From CAIQPS01 sp963843455 (GTDB lineage Bacteria > Actinomycetota > Thermoleophilia > RBG-16-64-13), in contig CAWJKE010000007.1 of the NCBI GenBank assembly GCA_963843455.1, forward strand, positions 496,001 to 560,000: 64,000 nt of DNA. The letters are read 5' to 3'. Under the pieces are notes generated by a model. That model was given only the letters and a program-made list of their open reading frames with translations, searched no databases and was not told the origin of the DNA. The position numbers and the translations under genes are program-made. This document shows, piece by piece, positions 45,293 through 53,284 of this stretch. The stretch's first letter is position 1. Each line of letters opens with the position of its first letter.

Positions 45293-45396
45293 TTGGCTTG
45301 CTCTAATCGGCGCCCGTGACCGCACAAGTACGTTGCGCTCCAGTCTAGTACCAAGGTTCTACCATCCGCTAGCCCGCCTGCCCCTAGCCTTGGCCT

Positions 45397-45921
45397 ATGT
45401 CAAGGCGAACCCCCACAGGACCGAAACCCCCACGCTCAATCCGTCGGCTGGTCACTCCCGCCGGGCAGTGCGGTCACTCCCTGATCGAGATGCTGCTGGT
45501 CCTCGGTCTTCTCGGTCTTTGCTTTGCCGCCGGAGGTGTAGGCCTCACCCGCGGTGTCGCGGCCGCAGAAGCGAGGGGCGCGGCTCAGACCTGGCAGGCC
45601 GCCGGTGCATGGGCGCAGGTGGGCGCCGTATGGCAGGGGACCGACACTGAGGTCAGCTTCGAGTCCGGCCGCTTGGCCGTGCGGGCGGTGACAGGCACGG
45701 GTGGCGGCGATCTTGGGCCTGCCGCTCCCGCGGTGCCGGCGATCGCCAACGTGGTCAGGTGGCGGCAAGGAGAGGGAGTTATCGTCCGCTTCCTTGCGGC
45801 ATCCGCCTATCCGAACTCGGCTGGCTCCCTCTATTTCCGGGCGCCGGGTGGCGACTACCGGGTGACCGTCCGCCTCGAGAGCGGACTGACGGTAAGGACC
45901 CGAGTGGAGGTCGCACCGTGA
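45397..45921 (+). CDS. Type II/IV pseudopilin, GspH/FimT-like
   Basis: A 174-residue prepilin-like protein: basic leader, processing site G-HSLIEMLLVLGLLGLCFAAG (His replaces the usual Phe at +1), then a small beta-rich head. ATG 45397. GspH/FimT assignment follows from size and from position at the head of an H-V-W-X set. The next gene overlaps by 4 bp (GTGA). Confidence 0.72.
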   Translation: MSRRTPTGPKPPRSIRRLVTPAGQCGHSLIEMLLVLGLLGLCFAAGGVGLTRGVAAAEARGAAQTWQAAGAWAQVGAVWQGTDTEVSFESGRLAVRAVTGTGGGDLGPAAPAVPAIANVVRWRQGEGVIVRFLAASAYPNSAGSLYFRAPGGDYRVTVRLESGLTVRTRVEVAP

Positions 45922-46673
45922 AACGCGGCCGGGTTCTGCCTATCTCAGACGGCAATGCGGGCTCCGTCCTACTCGAGGTGATGATGGCGACTCTGCTTGT
46001 CGGACTGCTCGTCGTTCCCTTGGCCACCTCTTTCGCCGGGATGGTCGGCGAAGCGCGCACCGTGAGACAACGGGCCCAGGGCGACGCCGGTGGGCGCACG
46101 ACCTCACAGTCCGCAGAAGCATGGGAGTGGGGTCCGCGAGTGATCGCCGGGTGGTGGCGACCGGGTCCCGTCCTTCATCTCAGGGTGTCCGGAAGCTCGG
46201 GTGAGAGCCCGGCCGACGTTGAGGTCGGCGTTTGGGCGGATGGGTGGTTGGTGGGGCAGGAGGTGATTGTCCTGAGCGGTCGGAGTGGCTCCCCGGCGAC
46301 CAATGACCTGCAAATAGGACCAGAACTGTGGATCGGGCTGGCCGACAGCGAGTTGGTGGTCCGGGTCCGCACGGTTACAGGAGTGTGGGGGCCGCCCTGG
46401 CGTCTCGCGGTTCCGGAACCTGGTGCGGGCTCTCCGGCCCTAGGGGCCGCTCTTCCTACCCCGCCGCAAGACCAAACCGTGGTTGTTCATCGGCCGGGCA
46501 TCGGGACTTCTTCGCTGACGGCGACGTGGAATCCCGGCGACCTCACTTGTCCTCCCTTCGGGCTCCTCTTTGCTCTGACCCCAGCTGTAGAAGGGTGGGG
46601 CGGTGCAACTCTGGACGGACGGTCTCAGTGGTGGCTGATGGAGGAGGGGCGCAGTGTGGATCTCTACTTCTGA
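45918..46673 (+). CDS. Minor pseudopilin, PilV/GspI-like
   Basis: N-terminus NAGSVLLEVMMATLLVGLLV keeps the Glu at about +5 and the hydrophobic helix of a pseudopilin, with Ser rather than Phe after the Gly. The 251-residue protein has a Trp-rich head (AEAWEWGPRVIAGWWRPGPV). GTG 45918 is set by GTGGAGG 7 nt upstream; the longer open frame lies in the preceding gene. Overlaps the next gene by 20 bp. Paralogous in role to the PilV-like gene at 39.2 kb but much shorter. Confidence 0.7.
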   Translation: MKRGRVLPISDGNAGSVLLEVMMATLLVGLLVVPLATSFAGMVGEARTVRQRAQGDAGGRTTSQSAEAWEWGPRVIAGWWRPGPVLHLRVSGSSGESPADVEVGVWADGWLVGQEVIVLSGRSGSPATNDLQIGPELWIGLADSELVVRVRTVTGVWGPPWRLAVPEPGAGSPALGAALPTPPQDQTVVVHRPGIGTSSLTATWNPGDLTCPPFGLLFALTPAVEGWGGATLDGRSQWWLMEEGRSVDLYF

Positions 46674-47292
46674 CCCGACGCACGCTCGACTCAATCTTTC
46701 CCGGGTAGCGCGTGAGGCCGGCTTCTCTCTGATCGAGGTGCTTCTTGGTTTGTCTCTCGCCCTATGTCTGGCGCTCGGGGTGGCTCCCTTGTGGGTCTCA
46801 TCCCAGTCGCTTGGGGTGCGAGAGGGAGACGAAACGATCTGGGTCCTCCAGGCACGGGTAGCCATCGCTCGGTTCGAGAGAGACCTGCGTCTGGCGGGGC
46901 CTCAAAACTGTCCGTTCGCCACTGGGACTGCTGTGCTCCAGGCGACCCCCTCGCAGGTGATCCTGCTCGTCGCGACATCCGGCTCGACAGTTCCGCTGCT
47001 GGTGGAGTGGGAACTAGTGAACGGTTCTCTCATGCGCCGCTGGGGAGTATGCCCCGCCACTCATCCCTCGACGTTCGGTCATGCTCTCTATGCCGACAAC
47101 AAGACCATGCTCGAGAACGTCGACACGACTCGGTCGATATTCAAGTATTTGGTCGCGAGTTGTGCCGCGGCGGCCCCCTTGTCGGGTACCGACCTGCCCC
47201 TCGTCGACGCCGTAACGGTGGAGCTCAGCGCTGACCCGCGGCAAGCGTTCCCGCCCGCCCACGTGATTGCTTCGGGCCCGGTCGGCCGATGA
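46654..47292 (+). CDS. Minor prepilin, PilW/GspJ-like
   Basis: A leader ends REAG, then FSLIEVLLGLSLALCLALG, a standard prepilin site with Glu at +5. The head includes ARFERDLRLAGPQNCPFATG, the pattern typical of PilW/GspJ proteins. 212 residues from GTG 46654, inside the end of the previous gene. The following PilX-like gene overlaps its stop as ATGA. Confidence 0.78.
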   Translation: MWISTSDPTHARLNLSRVAREAGFSLIEVLLGLSLALCLALGVAPLWVSSQSLGVREGDETIWVLQARVAIARFERDLRLAGPQNCPFATGTAVLQATPSQVILLVATSGSTVPLLVEWELVNGSLMRRWGVCPATHPSTFGHALYADNKTMLENVDTTRSIFKYLVASCAAAAPLSGTDLPLVDAVTVELSADPRQAFPPAHVIASGPVGR

Positions 47293-48252
47293 GTGCCGAG
47301 CGAGGCTCCATCCTCCTGTTTGTGCTCTTCGTCTGCCTGGCAGTGGCTGTGCTCGTCCAGACCCTCTCGGTGGTCGTCCTGTGCGCCTCCCGAGCCCTCA
47401 CCGCCGAGGACACCGGACGGGCACTGATGGAGCAGAAAGACAACGCTCTCGCGACGCTACGACAGCGTGCGTTCGCGGAGTGGGGGCCCATGCCCTGGTC
47501 GACGACCCAGGAGGATCCTACGGTTGAGGCAGCCATTGCCGAGCTACCGGACAGCGGCGGCGGGGCTCTAGCCGCCTCCGCGCGACACTCGACCGACATC
47601 TCCCCGATTGTCGTGTCGGCGTGGCTTGAGAGGGGCCGTGACGGGCTGGACGTCCCGCTCGCCGGGCTTGTGGCCGCGACCGTCATCTGGACCCCCGGTC
47701 GTCTCTCTCCTTGGCTGGAGGTCGACGGCGGAGTCATGGCCGCGCCCAGCGCCCGCTTCCGGGAGGTCCCGGCCGCGCCGTTGGTCGGCCCAGGCGCCGT
47801 GATCAACGGTATGGCGAGCTCTTGGAGGCTCGATGACAGCTGGCGGGCCTTCTTCGAAGACCTAGCGTTAGTGACAGGTGAGTCCGGGGCGACCCCGGGA
47901 GTGGCTCCGGGAGCAGGGACCGGCGCGATGCACGGTGAGCCCGGAACGACCCTGGAGCTTCCCCAAGGTTGGAACGGTTCCGCGGACGATCCCGGGCTGC
48001 TGGTGGTGACGGGCGGCGCCTTGCTCGATGCCCGTGATCGGGGAGACGTGTACGGGGTCATAGTCGTGGATGACGGGGGCGTCTTGCTCGACGGCACCAC
48101 GGATCCATGGCGCACTCTTCGCGACCGGCGATGTCGATTTCGGTAGCACCGGCGCCGTGGTGTACTCCAGCTCCATTCTTCGCTGGGCCACCGACCGTTC
48201 TCTCACCCGGGCCCGCCTGGTGCCCGGCACGCGCCAGGAGAGCATCGGCTGA
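47289..48252 (+). CDS. PilX/GspK-like pilus assembly protein, frameshifted near its 3' end
   Basis: N-terminal AERGSILLFVLFVCLAVAVL is a PilX-type membrane helix. The first frame runs to DGGVLLDGTT and then leaves the conserved reading; the next frame over continues IHGALFATGDVDFGSTGAVV, VYSSSILRWATDR to a stop at 48252. Removing one G near 48101-48102 (ACG-G-ATC) restores about 320 residues. The first frame alone would end at 48146. It closes the H-V-W-X set, parallel to the gene at 41.2 kb. Could be sequence error or a real recent mutation. Confidence 0.7.
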
Positions 48253-48264
48253 GCCGGGGCCGGG

Positions 48265-48270
48265 TATACT
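48265..48270 (+). promoter_or_regulatory. -10 box for a leaderless transcript
   Basis: TATACT (48265-48270; 5 of 6 to consensus) lies 7 bp before ATG 48278, so transcription would begin at or next to the A of the start codon. No Shine-Dalgarno is present. Leaderless genes are frequent in Actinobacteria. The -35 region is weak. Confidence 0.5.
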
Positions 48271-48277
48271 CACCGCC

Positions 48278-48733
48278 ATGGACAAGCGCCCCCGCATCAC
48301 TGCCAGATTCACCGCCTGGAAGCGCCGTCTGCACCGAACCCGCCTGGAGTGCCGGGAGTGTGAGGTCGTCTGCGAACGAGTCGTTTCTCCGCAGGACTGT
48401 CTGGATTCCGGCTGCTCGTCCGTCTACGTCTATGAAGACGACGACACCAAGATGTTCGGGTGCCTGCACAAGGTCTTCGCTCCCGAACTGGATCTGCGTG
48501 CGTTCGCCGAGAAGGGTGGCCGGGGACGGGGCTCCGCCACCTACGGACCCCTTCGGCTCAACCGCAGTCCTCGCCGGGAGTGCAGGATCACCGTGGAGCA
48601 GGCCTATCCGGCCGCGCTGGCGACAGCCTGCTGCAGCAACCCGACCTTCTTCCATCAGCCATCGGGAGCGCCCGAGGAGCGGATGAGGCTCACGACGAAC
48701 ACACCGCCCGAGCCTCAGCCTCAAGACTGGTAG
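48278..48733 (+). CDS. Conserved Cys-rich protein of unknown function
   Basis: A 151-residue soluble protein without signal peptide. Cysteines cluster in CRECEVVCERVVSPQDC and CSSVYVY, FGCLHKVF, with another CC at CCSNPTFF, suggesting metal or Fe-S binding. The central DDTKMFGCLHKVFAPELDLR part looks conserved in character. I do not recognise the family well enough to name it. Preceded by a leaderless promoter, followed 11 bp later by RNase Z, with which it may form an operon. Confidence 0.7.
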   Translation: MDKRPRITARFTAWKRRLHRTRLECRECEVVCERVVSPQDCLDSGCSSVYVYEDDDTKMFGCLHKVFAPELDLRAFAEKGGRGRGSATYGPLRLNRSPRRECRITVEQAYPAALATACCSNPTFFHQPSGAPEERMRLTTNTPPEPQPQDW

Positions 48734-48744
48734 GGGATATCTCT

Positions 48745-49680
48745 TTGGATCTTCATCTCGTATTCCTCGGTACCGCTGGAGCAACTCCCACCGTCGACCG
48801 AGGCTCGCCCGCGACCCTGATCGCCCGCGGGGGAGAGCGAATCCTCGTGGACTGCGGGGAGGGGACGCAGCGCCAGCTCATGCGCTCCGTCGGACTGGCC
48901 CGCATCGGCACCATCTTGCTGACGCATCTGCATGGGGACCATTATCTTGGTTTGCCGGGGCTGCTGAAGACGCTCAGCCTTGGGGGCAGAGAAGAGCCGC
49001 TTCAACTCTTCGGCCCCGAAGGCCTGTACGAGCTCTTGCGCGAGGTGGAGAGGATTATCGGGCGGCCCCGGTTTCCCTTCCTGGTGGAGGAGACCCGCGC
49101 TGGTAACGTGCTCGACACACCGGAGTATCTGCTGAGGACCGCCCGGACCGATCACGGGATGCCCGGTCTGGCCTGGTGCCTGGAGGAGAGGTCCCGCGTG
49201 GGCTTGTTCCATCCAGAACGGGCGATGGAGCTAGGCGTCGCCGCGGGCCCCGATTTCGGTAGATTGCAGAGGGGAGAGGATGTGACCGCGCCGGACGGAC
49301 GGGTCGTGCGTCCAGATGAAGTGATGGACGAGGCGCGTCCGGGCAGGAAAGTGGTCATCACGGGCGATACGCGGCCGGTGGAGGCGGTGATCCAGTTGGC
49401 ATCCGGAGCGTCGGTCTTGGTCCACGAATCCACGTTCGCCGACTCGGAGCAACAGCGGGCAGTGGAGACCGGGCATTCCACCGCACGCGAAGCCGCCGAG
49501 GTGGCGCGGGCTGCCGGCGTCGACGCCCTGGTGCTCACACATCTCAGCTCTCGCCATAGTTGGCGGGAGTTGCGCGATGAGGCCAGAGAGGTGTTTCCGA
49601 CCGCGCTGCTCCCGCGGGATCTCGACGTACTCTCCGTCCCTTATCCCAACAAGGGCACCGCGCGGCTCGAACGGGTATAA
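48745..49680 (+). CDS. rnz: Ribonuclease Z
   Basis: Metallo-beta-lactamase endonuclease trimming tRNA 3' ends. The short form (311 aa) shows FLGTAGATPTVDRGSPATLI, the zinc motif THLHGDHYLGLPGLL, VVITGDTRP and HESTFADSE, all diagnostic of RNase Z. Start is TTG 48745, fixed by AGGGGA 7 nt upstream; the longer open frame overlaps the preceding gene. Its stop codon overlaps a perfect -10 box serving the tRNA-Arg gene downstream, one of its likely substrates. Confidence 0.93.
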   Translation: MDLHLVFLGTAGATPTVDRGSPATLIARGGERILVDCGEGTQRQLMRSVGLARIGTILLTHLHGDHYLGLPGLLKTLSLGGREEPLQLFGPEGLYELLREVERIIGRPRFPFLVEETRAGNVLDTPEYLLRTARTDHGMPGLAWCLEERSRVGLFHPERAMELGVAAGPDFGRLQRGEDVTAPDGRVVRPDEVMDEARPGRKVVITGDTRPVEAVIQLASGASVLVHESTFADSEQQRAVETGHSTAREAAEVARAAGVDALVLTHLSSRHSWRELRDEAREVFPTALLPRDLDVLSVPYPNKGTARLERV

Positions 49681-49681
49681 T
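49676..49681 (+). promoter_or_regulatory. Consensus -10 box for the tRNA-Arg gene
   Basis: A perfect TATAAT spans the rnz stop codon, with no good -35. Initiation near 49688 would give a ~30-nt 5' leader on the tRNA precursor, containing a GCCGGC/GCCGGC stem (49690-49695 with 49702-49707) for RNase P to remove. Confidence 0.5.
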
Positions 49682-49717
49682 GGCGCGTCGCCGGCCCCGC
49701 AGCCGGCCATCGATGGC

Positions 49718-49790
49718 GCCCACGTAGCTCAGGGGATAGAGCACTGGCCTCCGGAGCCAGGTGTCGCAGGTTCGAATCCTGCCGTGGGCA
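49718..49790 (+). tRNA. tRNA-Arg (anticodon CCG)
   Basis: A 73-nt cloverleaf with perfect acceptor stem (GCCCACG with CGTGGGC), D-arm GCTC...GAGC, anticodon arm CTGGC-CTCCGGA-GCCAG (anticodon CCG, reading CGG), 5-nt variable loop and T-arm GCAGG-TTCGAAT-CCTGC, discriminator A. CCA is not encoded. Suited to a GC-rich genome that uses CGG for Arg. Confidence 0.97.
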
Positions 49791-49834
49791 TACCCGCTCG
49801 GTGCCGACGCCGCCCTCAGACCTCCAGCCCAAGT

Positions 49835-50563
49835 TCAGCCTCCACTCTGTCGAAAGTAGTGGAGCGGACGGGGAGAAGCTCCCAGCCAAAGACCTTCTTT
49901 ACGGCGTGTAGATACAGTCTCTTGATTCCGGCCATGTCGGCTCTCTGCGCCCGTGAGCCGCTCGATGCTCGTCTGGCGCAGAACCGGCTCACCGCAGGAC
50001 ACGATGGCGTCGAAGAGAGCGAGATCGATGCTCACGTTGAGCGAGGTGCCGTGGCTGCTGACCCAGCGCTGGCAGCGCAACCCCACCGAGGAGATCTTGT
50101 CGCCGGCAGCGTAGACTCCGGGTCGGCCTGTCCGCCGTTCTCCGCGGATGCCCAGCCCGTCCAGTACCAGTATCACCGCTTCCTCGAGGCCGCGAACATA
50201 CTCGCCGAGGTCTCGACCGGGGATAGGCACCACGGGGTAGCTGATCAACTGGCCGGGGGCATGTAGTGTGGCTTGGCCGCCCCGCTCGGAGGTCACGACG
50301 GGGATGGTGTCCCCGGCGCGATCGCCTGTGGCACAGCCGGGATCGCGCAGGTCGTGCACTCCGGCCCGGCTTCCAAGGGTGATGACCGGCTCGTGCTCGA
50401 GCAGCAGGAGGACACCCGGCAGCCGGCCGTCGGCCACCGCGGCGCGCAGCCGTCCCTGCAGCGCCTGCATCGGGAGATAGGGGGCCAGACCCAGGTCGAG
50501 GACCGCGATCTGGAGCTGCGATGGCTTGAGTGGGCGCCCCGAGATGTGAGAGACTCCTTGCAT
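49835..50563 (-). CDS. lipB: Octanoyltransferase LipB
   Basis: Transfers octanoate from ACP to lipoyl domains, the first step of de novo lipoylation. Motifs: EHEPVITLGSRAG, RGGQATLHAPGQLISYPVV, AAGDKISSVGLRCQRWVSSH and SCGEP (catalytic Cys). ATG at 50563 gives 242 residues; a start at 50632 is open but adds a low-complexity segment overlapping the divergent zinc-ribbon gene. A TATCTT box ends 11 bp before the ATG with no Shine-Dalgarno, so it may be (nearly) leaderless. lipA is not in the window. Confidence 0.88.
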   Translation of the reverse strand: MQGVSHISGRPLKPSQLQIAVLDLGLAPYLPMQALQGRLRAAVADGRLPGVLLLLEHEPVITLGSRAGVHDLRDPGCATGDRAGDTIPVVTSERGGQATLHAPGQLISYPVVPIPGRDLGEYVRGLEEAVILVLDGLGIRGERRTGRPGVYAAGDKISSVGLRCQRWVSSHGTSLNVSIDLALFDAIVSCGEPVLRQTSIERLTGAESRHGRNQETVSTRRKEGLWLGASPRPLHYFRQSGG

Positions 50564-50624
50564 AGCGGGCAAGATACCGCACGAGCGCCGAGATGACCGG
50601 CGGACTGAGAGAGCGGGGGGAGCT

Positions 50625-50858
50625 GTGGCCAAGAAGAAGTACGATCCGCTGTGGGAGATAGTCGACGAGAAGATCGCACTCCAGGACCAGGAGCCCGACG
50701 TCGATGCGCCCTGCCCACACTGTCACGTAGTGCTGCACCTGGGTCCCGCCGCCCAAAAGGGGCAACGCGTCAACTGCGGGCTATGTGGAGGGACCTCGGA
50801 GGTGGCGGAAGGGCCGGATGGTCCCCGACCTCGAGGCGGCCGGCTAGTACCGGAGTAA
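50625..50858 (+). CDS. Small zinc-ribbon protein
   Basis: A 77-residue protein with two CxxC knuckles, CPHC and CGLC, 21 residues apart, typical of a zinc ribbon. The N-terminus KKKYDPLWEIVDEKIALQDQ is charged and helical. GTG 50625 has GGGGGGAG just upstream. Divergent from lipB and overlapping the end of the convergent deacetylase gene by 15 bp. Function unknown; DNA or protein binding is possible. Confidence 0.65.
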   Translation: MAKKKYDPLWEIVDEKIALQDQEPDVDAPCPHCHVVLHLGPAAQKGQRVNCGLCGGTSEVAEGPDGPRPRGGRLVPE

Positions 50859-51948
50859 GGGCCTGCCCAGATCGTCCCTAACGTCACCAAGCTCCTTCGC
50901 CAGGTCGCTGGGGGCCGAGACGGTAGTGGGATCGCCGTCTGAGATATACCGCAATCCGGCATGAGCCTTGAGGTCGGCGATCGCGTCCCTCAGATTGTTC
51001 TCGGTCACGACGATGCGCGGAATGCGCATCGCGTTGAAGAGGGTGGAGAAGGGTGAGGGCGAGGCCGTGTCGCCCAGCGTGACGGCCGAGGTGTATGCGT
51101 ACGGCTTGCCGTTGTAGATCCCGCCGTTCAGTAGGCTCTCGTCCTTCGGATACTCTCCCGAGGGGACCGAAAGGCTGGTCACCGAATAGTCGCCGCCGAC
51201 GAGTCCCTGGAGCTTGGCCTGTGACTCCGACAGTTCCTTCTTCACTTCGAGGGAATCGGCTTTGCGAAGGTTGAGATTGCTGACGGTGTGACTGCCGACC
51301 TCGTATCCCCAGTCCACCAGGTTGCGCAACTTCTCCTGCTGTCGGTCGGGCTGACCGAAAAGCTCGTGGTCCTTTGAGGCCACGTCGATGAGGCCGTAGA
51401 ACGTGGCTTTTGAGTCCCATCCCCCGACGTCCTTGGCAGCCTGGAGCACTCCCACTGCCGATTCGGGGTCGAGGGTGCCGTCGTCGAGTATCCGGTACTG
51501 ACCGATGGTGGAGTCGTCGAAGGTGAGCACCACGGGCGACATGCCGGCGGGGATATCGATGTTGCCGGACGCCAGGTCGCGCAGGTTGACCGGGTAGAAG
51601 CCTTCCGACTTGAGAAACTCGATGTCGCTTCGCCAGATCCTGCGGCCGCCGGTTGTCCTTGCCGGTCTCGTCGGAGATGTCGTGGTAAACGAGGACGGGC
51701 ACCTGCCCCAGCTCGTTCGCCCCTATGGCAGCCGCCTTGTCGGCCGTCATGGGTCCCGAGAAGGTGGAGGAGGTGGATCCAGAGACGGCACCAGACCCGC
51801 TGCTGGCGCGGTCGGTCACCGGCGCCACCAGCCTCGGCGTGCCCAGGTCGGGAGCGGAACCGCCAAAAGCGAGTCCCGACACAAGCCCCAGAAAGGCTCC
51901 TATCACGAAGGCGATCCCTAAGAAACGAAGCACTTTGTCCCGACGCAT
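50844..51948 (-). CDS. Secreted polysaccharide deacetylase, reading frame broken by +1 shift
   Basis: The N-terminal frame (ATG 51948) encodes a membrane/signal segment (FLGIAFVIGAFLGLVSGLAF), a Ser-rich linker and VPVLVYHDISDE, then leaves frame near 51639. The next frame continues IWRSDIEFLKSEGFYPVNL, the NodB motif VVLTFDDSTIGQYRI and the second metal motif GSHTVSNLNL, to the stop at 50844. One extra G (CAG-G-ATC on the minus strand) accounts for the break; about 367 residues result. NodB enzymes de-N-acetylate surface glycans or peptidoglycan. It shares a divergent promoter region with a glycoside hydrolase. Confidence 0.82.
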
Positions 51949-51957
51949 GGTCGGACA

Positions 51958-51983
51958 AGTCTAGCAGAGCCCTCTGCTACAAT
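51958..51983. promoter_or_regulatory. Divergent promoter pair with a 16-bp palindrome between the -10 boxes
   Basis: Plus strand TACAAT (51978-51983) lies 9 bp before ATG 51993; minus strand TAGACT (complement of 51958-51963) lies 9 bp before the ATG at 51948. Between and touching both is the perfect inverted repeat AGCAGAG-CC-CTCTGCT (51963-51978). The layout fits an operator controlling both genes. Confidence 0.55.
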
Positions 51984-51992
51984 ACCGCCACC

Positions 51993-53240
51993 ATGAGCCA
52001 GGCGACACCAAACGGGCGGGCTTCTCAACGTACTCCGCCCCGCCGCCGCAGGGGGGCGAGAGGCACACTGGTGTTCATCGGCCTCGCAAGCGTGGTCCTG
52101 TTCGCAGCCGGCTTCATTCTCCTTTGGTCTCTGGGCAGCGTCATTGTGGGCGGCCACGGTTTTCCCTGGACCACGAAGGCGGACGCCGCCATATCTCCAG
52201 TCGCTTTGCAGGCCCAAGTGGACCACCCGCTTGAACCGCTCGTCGACCTCCGGGCCTTCCGAGACCTTTCGTACGTCCCGGTAAAAGGCATATATATGAC
52301 CAGCTTCGCCGCCGGAAAACCTGCGTCTTTGGCGAAGATGATCGCCATAGCCGATCAGACCGAGATCAACGCGTTCGTCATCGATGTCAAAGACGACCAG
52401 GGGAGACTTGCGTACGAGGCGGACGTCCCGCTGGCGAAGAGCCTGGGCCTCATCTCCGTCCACATCCCCGACATCGACGCGCTGATCGCCACCCTGCGCG
52501 AGCACAACATCACACCCATCGCCCGCCTCATCACCTTCCAGGACAGCGTCCTGGCCGAGGCCAGGCCCGATCTGGCCGTCCAGAGCATCAAGGGAGGGAT
52601 CTGGCGAGACTACAAAGGCATGGGATACACGAACCCCTACAACCATGAAGTGTGGGAGTACGAGGTCCAAGTAGCCGAGGATGCCGCCCGGCACGGATTC
52701 CGGGAGATCCAGTTCGATTACGTCCGCTTCCCCAGCGACGGCGTGCTGGCCGACGCACGGTATCCAGGGGGTTACTCGACAAAGGAAGACGCCATCGCCG
52801 GATTCCTCGGCTATGCGCGGGAGCGTTTGGAGAAGATGGGGGTGTGGGTGTCGGCCGACGTGTTCGGCCTTAGCACCACCGTCAAGAAGGACTCGGGTAT
52901 CGGTCAGCAGTTTGAGAAGATCTCTCGCAACGTGGACGTTATCTGTCCCATGGTCTATCCCTCGCACTACGACCCGGGGACGTACGGCATCGAATCGCCC
53001 AATGCCTCGCCGTATGAACTGGTGACCCGTGCGATGAAGGACGCCATACCGAGACTTGTAGGCACGGGTGCCATCGCGCGGCCCTGGCTGCAGGACTTCT
53101 CCATGCAGGGGGTCATCTATGGGGTGGACCAGGTGAAGGCCCAGATCAAAGCGGCCGAGGAGATGGGCTTCGCGGAGTGGTTGCTCTGGGATCCATCCCT
53201 CAAGTACACTACCGGAGCACTGCGCAGCGAGGCCAACTAG
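51993..53240 (+). CDS. Membrane-anchored putative glycoside hydrolase (DUF4015 type)
   Basis: A 415-residue protein with an N-terminal Arg-rich segment and one signal-anchor helix (LVFIGLASVVLFAAGFILLW). The rest is a TIM-barrel-like DUF4015 domain: VKGIYMTSFAAG, FVIDVKDDQGRLAYEADV, GFREIQFDYVRFPSDG and VWVSADVFGLSTTV, with acidic residues positioned for catalysis. The family is linked to exopolysaccharide or wall glycan processing; its exact substrate is not established. Divergently transcribed from the polysaccharide deacetylase, suggesting a shared surface-glycan task. Confidence 0.82.
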   Translation: MSQATPNGRASQRTPPRRRRGARGTLVFIGLASVVLFAAGFILLWSLGSVIVGGHGFPWTTKADAAISPVALQAQVDHPLEPLVDLRAFRDLSYVPVKGIYMTSFAAGKPASLAKMIAIADQTEINAFVIDVKDDQGRLAYEADVPLAKSLGLISVHIPDIDALIATLREHNITPIARLITFQDSVLAEARPDLAVQSIKGGIWRDYKGMGYTNPYNHEVWEYEVQVAEDAARHGFREIQFDYVRFPSDGVLADARYPGGYSTKEDAIAGFLGYARERLEKMGVWVSADVFGLSTTVKKDSGIGQQFEKISRNVDVICPMVYPSHYDPGTYGIESPNASPYELVTRAMKDAIPRLVGTGAIARPWLQDFSMQGVIYGVDQVKAQIKAAEEMGFAEWLLWDPSLKYTTGALRSEAN

Positions 53241-53254
53241 CGGGCGCAGCCGCA

Positions 53255-53268
53255 GCGCCGGCGGGCGC
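53255..53268. terminator. Short hairpin between convergent genes
   Basis: GCGCC (53255-53259) and GGCGC (53264-53268) flank a GGCG loop in the 44-bp gap between the glycoside hydrolase and adenine deaminase stops. It is short and lacks a U-tract; a bidirectional terminator is possible. Confidence 0.25.
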
Positions 53269-53284
53269 GGGCCGCACAGTCAGC

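Noticed and set aside
49740..49889. Small minus-strand frame across the tRNA-Arg gene
   Set aside because: Its product (RQDSNLRH-type) is a well-known false translation of the antisense of a tRNA.
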